DNA of 10,296 nt, from positions 1 to 10,296 of the forward strand of contig JAPHTE010000322.1 of NCBI GenBank assembly GCA_026196445.1, written 5' to 3'. The notes under the pieces are model-generated. The model saw only the letters and a list, made by a program, of their open reading frames with translations, ran no database searches and was not told the origin of the DNA. Below, in pieces: positions 6,753-10,296 of the stretch (positions are counted from its first letter, which is position 1; every line of letters begins with the position of its first letter). The DNA is from Lysobacterales bacterium (GTDB lineage: Bacteria > Pseudomonadota > Gammaproteobacteria > Xanthomonadales > SZUA-36). Made by a program: the position numbers and the translations under genes.

Positions 6753-7619
6753 CTATATCTGCCAGGTCTGCTCGTCGACTTTGGCGAAGCTCAACTCGCC
6801 GCGTTCATTGATCTCAACCGATTTCAGAACCATGCGCAAAGTGCGATCGGCGCCGCTTTCCTCAATGTCGATGACGCGGTAGGATGCATCTGCGATGCTG
6901 GAGGCCGCGGCCGTGCAACAAACCCGTGTTTCACCCCATAGCTGCTCACGGTTGTGGTGCAGATGGCCGTGCATCACCAGTGCGGGCGGGTATTGTTCCA
7001 GCAAGTTTCGCAGATTGTGCGCATCTGCCAGCGCCTTGCGAGAACTGGTCATCCCGGGTAACGGCGGGTGGTGTATCAACACAACGACCATTTGCCCTTC
7101 ATCGGCAGCCTGTTCCAACACGACACGCGTCGCATCCAATTGCGCGTCACCCAGCCTGCCGCTGGCCATGAATACGGGTGTGGCCCTGGCGCTCGACAAC
7201 CCCACCAGGCTCACGCCGCCAAACTTGCGCAGCACCGGGAAAGTCCGGTCCTTGCCCTTTAGGAACAGGTAGTCCGACCATGCATGATTAAACAGCGCTG
7301 AGCTTTCCGCCACGTAATAATCGTGGTTGCCGGGTACCAGCATGACCTGCTCAGCGGGTCCCAGCGATGAAAGCCACCCCGCGGCCTGTTTGATCTCCGC
7401 CTCCAGCCCGATATGCACCAGGTCTCCGGTCACCAGGATCTGGTCGGCCGCTTCCGCACGCACTGCCGCTGTGAGTTCTTCAAGTATCGCGGGCAAATAC
7501 CTCTTGCGCCGGTTCTTGCGCCAGGACAGGTAGCCGGACCAGCGTTTGCCACGCAGTTCAGCCATTCGAACGTCATCGAGGCTGGAAAGGTGCGGGTCGG
7601 TGAGGTGAACCAGGCGCAT
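6753..7619 (-). CDS. Calcineurin-like metallophosphoesterase
   Basis: The 288-residue protein carries the complete metallophosphoesterase signature: Asp8 and His10 in TDPH, Asp66 in TGDLVH, Asn98-His99 in GNHD, His183 in IHHPP, and His219 and His221 in HGHLHH. Together these build a two-metal site that hydrolyses phosphomonoesters, phosphodiesters or pyrophosphates. A basic insert at about 24-40 (KRWSGYLSWRKNRRKR) is seen in one bacterial branch of the family and might contact a polyanionic or membrane substrate. No signal peptide is present, so it is probably cytoplasmic. CpdA-type cyclic-nucleotide phosphodiesterases and LpxH-type lipid A pyrophosphatases are relatives; sequence alone does not choose between them. 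Upstream of the ATG, AAGGG is three bases and GAGG ten bases away. It converges on lptG and diverges from the lipid-synthase operon with a 33-base gap. Confidence 0.88.
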   Translation of the reverse strand: MRLVHLTDPHLSSLDDVRMAELRGKRWSGYLSWRKNRRKRYLPAILEELTAAVRAEAADQILVTGDLVHIGLEAEIKQAAGWLSSLGPAEQVMLVPGNHDYYVAESSALFNHAWSDYLFLKGKDRTFPVLRKFGGVSLVGLSSARATPVFMASGRLGDAQLDATRVVLEQAADEGQMVVVLIHHPPLPGMTSSRKALADAHNLRNLLEQYPPALVMHGHLHHNREQLWGETRVCCTAAASSIADASYRVIDIEESGADRTLRMVLKSVEINERGELSFAKVDEQTWQI

Positions 7620-7632
7620 TAACCCTTAACCT

Positions 7633-7644
7633 CAAAGCCCTTTG
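7633..7644. promoter_or_regulatory. 12-base dyad in the short divergent gap
   Basis: CAAAG at 7633-7637 and CTTTG at 7640-7644 form a perfect 5+2+5 palindrome near the middle of the 33 bases separating the phosphoesterase start from the phosphatidyltransferase ATG at 7653. Both promoters must lie in or next to this gap, so an operator here could affect both directions. No convincing -10 and -35 pair was found; TTGGAT (7642-7647) with TATCTG (7665-7670) is a weak 17-base-spaced candidate for the plus strand. Confidence 0.25.
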
Positions 7645-7652
7645 GATTTAAC

Positions 7653-8912
7653 ATGATCACCTCGTATCTGCCCGGCACGCAATATAGCATGACCACCTAC
7701 GCACTAGTTTACGAAAATTCAGATGTCCGTTTATGGGGTCTTGATTCCGCGCAGCGAATCCGCAGGCAGCTGGCACAGCTGGGAAAGGAGAATCCCGCCA
7801 GTTTGGGTGACATTCACTGGCTGAAGAATCCCGCGGAAGCACCCGGCAACACCGAAGTCCTGGTACTGAACGGGTCATTCCTGTTTGAGCTTCGCACGCT
7901 GAAGGGTGTGCTGGAAAGGCCCGGCTCGGTACTGTTACACGACGACGGCTCCGTGGCAGCGGCCCTGACGGACAGCGCGTGGCTGAAGGAAGTGCTTGCA
8001 GCGATACGCACCCCTGGTATACCCCTGCCGCCGCAGCTCGAGGTCTTCCACACATCCGATATGGAAGCCTTTGACGAGAACCTGCGCAGGTCAACCCGGC
8101 CGTTGCTCGAAGCGGTCAGTGCAGAACGAAAGGCCGAATTGGAGAACAGGCTCTATGGCAATGCTTACCGGGGTATTACCGACCTCGTGACAAAATTTGC
8201 CTGGCCAAAACCGGCCAAGCACATGGTGCACCTGTGCGCACGCCTGCACTTGTCGCCGAACATGGTCACGACGTTTGGACTGCTGCTGGTCGTAGCGGCC
8301 TGTTACCTCTTCCTGGGCGGTTACTACGTCTTGGGTTTGCTGGCCGGGTGGATCATGACTTTTCTCGACACGGTCGACGGCAAGCTGGCGCGCGTCACCA
8401 TCCAGTCGAGCAAATTCGGCCATCTGTATGACCACATCATCGACCTGGTCCATCCGCCCTTCTGGTACATTTTCTGGGGCATGTCGCTGGCCGGATTACA
8501 ACCCGTCATGGGGTTAAATGCCGGGCAAATGTACTGGTTGATCATAATCTCCTACGCGGCTGGCAGGGCTGTTGAGGGTTTATTTCCGTTGCTCGGCAAC
8601 TGCAGCATATTCACGTGGCGGCCATTTGACGCCTGGTTCCGCCTGGTCACGGCGCGGCGCAATCCCTGCCTGATCCTGTTGACACTCAGCCTGTTCTTCG
8701 GCCGTCCGGACTGGGGTTTCATCGCGGTTGTTTTCTGGTCCGCGTTGAGCACCGTCATCCTAATCCTGCGCCTGTTGCAGGCGGTCGTTGCCAGGATCAA
8801 AGACGGACCACTGCAGTCCTGGCTGAGCGCGGATAACGTTGCGCGCGGGCCAAATGCCTACGCGTATTCAGTGTTTGGTGCGACCCGGGGTGCCTATGCA
8901 AACCGGAAATGA
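7653..8912 (+). CDS. CDP-alcohol phosphatidyltransferase with degenerate nucleotidyltransferase-like N-terminal domain
   Basis: The 419-residue protein has two parts (numbering from the ATG at 7653). The C-terminal half contains the full signature D239-xx-D242-G243-xx-A246-R247-x8-G256-xxx-D260-xxx-D264 (DTVDGKLAR...GHLYDHIID), followed by several membrane helices. Enzymes of this family join an alcohol or phosphorylated alcohol to a CDP-activated partner, releasing CMP, in the inner membrane. All catalytic Asp residues are present. The N-terminal 170 residues resemble a worn nucleotidyltransferase fold (LVLNGSFLFE near 70-80, LLHDDGSVAAAL near 94-105) but lack the GxGxR nucleotide-binding loop, so catalysis there is unlikely. 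This layout recalls the fused cytidylyltransferase/phosphodiester synthases of inositol-phosphate metabolism. The true start may be the ATG at 7689, giving 407 residues; neither ATG has a strong ribosome site. The stop overlaps the next gene by 17 bases. Confidence 0.9.
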   Translation: MITSYLPGTQYSMTTYALVYENSDVRLWGLDSAQRIRRQLAQLGKENPASLGDIHWLKNPAEAPGNTEVLVLNGSFLFELRTLKGVLERPGSVLLHDDGSVAAALTDSAWLKEVLAAIRTPGIPLPPQLEVFHTSDMEAFDENLRRSTRPLLEAVSAERKAELENRLYGNAYRGITDLVTKFAWPKPAKHMVHLCARLHLSPNMVTTFGLLLVVAACYLFLGGYYVLGLLAGWIMTFLDTVDGKLARVTIQSSKFGHLYDHIIDLVHPPFWYIFWGMSLAGLQPVMGLNAGQMYWLIIISYAAGRAVEGLFPLLGNCSIFTWRPFDAWFRLVTARRNPCLILLTLSLFFGRPDWGFIAVVFWSALSTVILILRLLQAVVARIKDGPLQSWLSADNVARGPNAYAYSVFGATRGAYANRK

Positions 8913-9855
8913 TGCAGACGTACCCACTGGGGTGAACAGCAGTAATCTGTGCGGGGAACTGCCGCAAGATACCAGCCTGGAGCCGTTGCTTGACATCATC
9001 CGGCAGCAATACGGCGAGTCAATTCTGGCCGTACTCGTATACGGTTCGTGGTTGCGTGGCCAACGCGACACGATGCCGGACTTCTATGTACTGGTCGATG
9101 ACTACCGCGAGCTGGATACCGCCTGGCAAGGTTGGCTGTGCAGGCTGCTGCCGCCGAATGTCTACCATGTCTGCCAACCGCCGGTCCCTGCCGGTCCCGC
9201 TTCAGCATTACGGGGCAAGGTTGCCTTGCTGACCCTGGGGCGATTCTGCCGGGCCGTTCGAGTCGATTTTCACTCCTATTTCTGGGCGCGTTTTGCGCAA
9301 CCCTGTGAAGTCCTCTACGCTCGTGACGAAAATGTCAGGACCGAGCTGGCCTCGGCTTTCCTGGCGGCTTCTGAGACGTTTGTTCGCAAGGTCATTCCCG
9401 CGATGGGTGAACGCTTTAACAGTGGGGATTTGTGGACGCGCGGTTTTTCAATGACGTATGCCTGTGAGTTACGCACCGAGAGTACAAACCGTGGCGCATC
9501 AATCTACGAAGTCAACCGTGCACACTTCGATCAGGCCGTGAAGAGCTTTGCGCGTGAAAACACCTCGCTTTCAATAATCGAGCCGGCCGGTACTTATCTC
9601 AACACGGCCAGGCCGTTGGCGAAGAGAATGTCCTCGTTGGTCTGGGCTACACGCCGTATCCAGGGGAAGTTGTTGTCGGTATTGCGCCTGCTGAAGGCGG
9701 CCTTTACCTTCAATGAACCATTGCAATACCTGTTGTGGAAAATTGAACGGCATTCCGGTTTGTATATCGAACCGACCACGAGACAATTGAAACACCCGTT
9801 GATTTTCGCCTGGCCCCTGTTGTGGAAGCTGCGCAAGCGGGGGGCGTTCCGTTGA
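8896..9855 (+). CDS. Tam41-like nucleotidyltransferase (candidate CDP-diacylglycerol synthase)
   Basis: The 319-residue protein has a nucleotidyltransferase motif at 48-70: VYGSWLRG, then PDFYVLVDDY, with Gly50-Ser51, Asp62 and Asp68-Asp69. The YGS...DF(x)2-4VDD pattern, the stretch ending CEVLYARDENV (about 137-147), the following helical segment and an NRAHF motif (207-211) resemble, from memory, mitochondrial Tam41/MMP37. Tam41 makes CDP-diacylglycerol from phosphatidic acid and CTP on the inner membrane without being an integral CdsA-type enzyme. The C-terminal third (about 250-319) is rich in basic and hydrophobic residues and may bind membrane. The gene overlaps the phosphatidyltransferase by 17 bases, which fits supply of a CDP-activated substrate to it. 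GGGG lies five bases before the chosen ATG; an upstream ATG at 8839 lies deep in the preceding gene, and a GTG at 8932 is possible. The family link is by eye and should be treated as probable. Confidence 0.75.
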   Translation: MQTGNDADVPTGVNSSNLCGELPQDTSLEPLLDIIRQQYGESILAVLVYGSWLRGQRDTMPDFYVLVDDYRELDTAWQGWLCRLLPPNVYHVCQPPVPAGPASALRGKVALLTLGRFCRAVRVDFHSYFWARFAQPCEVLYARDENVRTELASAFLAASETFVRKVIPAMGERFNSGDLWTRGFSMTYACELRTESTNRGASIYEVNRAHFDQAVKSFARENTSLSIIEPAGTYLNTARPLAKRMSSLVWATRRIQGKLLSVLRLLKAAFTFNEPLQYLLWKIERHSGLYIEPTTRQLKHPLIFAWPLLWKLRKRGAFR

Positions 9856-10296
9856 TCAGCAATAGCATCTCCAGGCGCGTTGTCAGAAACTTCGGCATTG
9901 TGCTGCGCGGCCGTGGCATCGCGGCATTGCTGACACTGGCGGCAACCGCCTTGATGGCCAACACACTGCCCGCCACCGAATTCGGCCTTGTGATCCTGTT
10001 ACACACGTACGTGCTGGCGGTGCGCGGCATTTTGAACTTCAGGACCTACGAAGCCGTAGTCCGCTTCGGTGTACCGCTGCACGAGAGCGGTGATAGTGGG
10101 GCGCTGAAGCGCCTGTTGTCCCGAACCTCGCGCATCGACCTGGCTGGCGGTGCCGGCGCCACTTTGGCTGGTATTGCCGCGGCCGGCGCGGCCGGCGGCT
10201 TCCTGCATTGGGACCAGCAGATGATATCGCTGGCGGGCTGGTATGCACTGGTGATGCTGAGCAGCGTGATCAATACACCCAATGGAATTCTGCGGC
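9852..10296 (+). CDS. Wzx/MATE-like polysaccharide flippase, N-terminal 148 codons (cut by right edge)
   Basis: An open frame runs from a TTG at 9852 to the window end. The TTG overlaps the preceding stop as TTGA, and a run of six G (9839-9844) seven bases upstream could serve as ribosome site. The protein opens with a short basic amphipathic stretch and then a glycine-containing segment RGRGIAALLTLAATALMANTL, followed by PATEFGLVILLHTYVLAVRGI. This start, with a first helix and an EFG-containing loop, is typical of O-antigen and exopolysaccharide flippases (RfbX/Wzx, MATE-like fold). Further hydrophobic segments lie at about residues 96-116 and 125-145. Such proteins move undecaprenol- or other lipid-linked saccharides to the periplasmic face of the inner membrane. 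Translational coupling to the Tam41-like gene suggests a shared lipid or lipid-linked product. The missing C-terminus limits certainty. Confidence 0.78.
   Translation, partial: MISNSISRRVVRNFGIVLRGRGIAALLTLAATALMANTLPATEFGLVILLHTYVLAVRGILNFRTYEAVVRFGVPLHESGDSGALKRLLSRTSRIDLAGGAGATLAGIAAAGAAGGFLHWDQQMISLAGWYALVMLSSVINTPNGILR

Noticed and set aside
6740..6760. Bidirectional terminator between the convergent lptG-like and phosphoesterase genes
   Set aside because: The stops are four bases apart and no stem-loop with a T-run is visible at the junction on either strand.
8839..8895. Upstream in-frame ATG for the Tam41-like gene
   Set aside because: It would overlap the phosphatidyltransferase by 74 bases and adds an unstructured arginine-rich leader; the ATG at 8896 has GGGG five bases upstream and an overlap typical of coupled genes.
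1..10296. tRNA, rRNA, CRISPR, insertion sequence, attachment site or origin
   Set aside because: No array of spaced repeats, transposase motif, terminal inverted repeats with duplicated target, or tRNA-like cloverleaf was noticed when reading both strands; the window is filled by ordinary coding genes.

Overview
The window reads as chromosomal DNA of a Gram-negative proteobacterium, most likely a gammaproteobacterium. The reasons are an outer-membrane TonB-dependent receptor, an LptF/LptG pair in the usual proteobacterial order, moderately GC-rich coding sequence, and tight gene packing. There are nine protein genes (the first and last cut by the window edges), no RNA genes, no CRISPR array and no insertion sequence. 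No stretch longer than about 200 bases lacks a gene.

Layout. (1) Bases 1-1269, minus strand: the N-terminal 423 codons of a GMC-type FAD oxidoreductase. (2) A divergent gap, 1270-1466. (3) 1467-2195, plus: a small LicC-like nucleotidyltransferase, probably starting at a TTG rather than the upstream ATG. (4) 2283-4568, plus: a TonB-dependent receptor with a coiled coil where the TonB box is expected, preceded by a TATAAT hexamer inside a perfect inverted repeat. (5) 4603-5688 and 5675-6748, plus: overlapping lptF- and lptG-like permease genes. (6) 6753-7619, minus: a calcineurin-like metallophosphoesterase, convergent with lptG and divergent from the next gene. (7) 7653-8912, 8896-9855 and 9852-end, plus: an overlapping three-gene operon. 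It encodes a CDP-alcohol phosphatidyltransferase with a degenerate nucleotidyltransferase-like N-terminal domain, a Tam41-like nucleotidyltransferase, and a truncated Wzx/MATE-like flippase.

The genes share a theme of building and moving lipid-linked envelope material. The LicC-like enzyme could activate a phosphorylated headgroup as a CDP derivative. A Tam41-like enzyme could make CDP-diacylglycerol. The CDP-alcohol phosphatidyltransferase would use one of these activated molecules to make a phosphodiester lipid. The flippase would carry a lipid-linked product across the inner membrane, and LptF/LptG power extraction of lipopolysaccharide or a related lipid towards the outer membrane. That these genes act in one pathway is inference from their proximity and families. 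The strongest candidate for an undescribed system is the tightly coupled pair of CDP-alcohol phosphatidyltransferase and bacterial Tam41-like protein, followed directly by a flippase.
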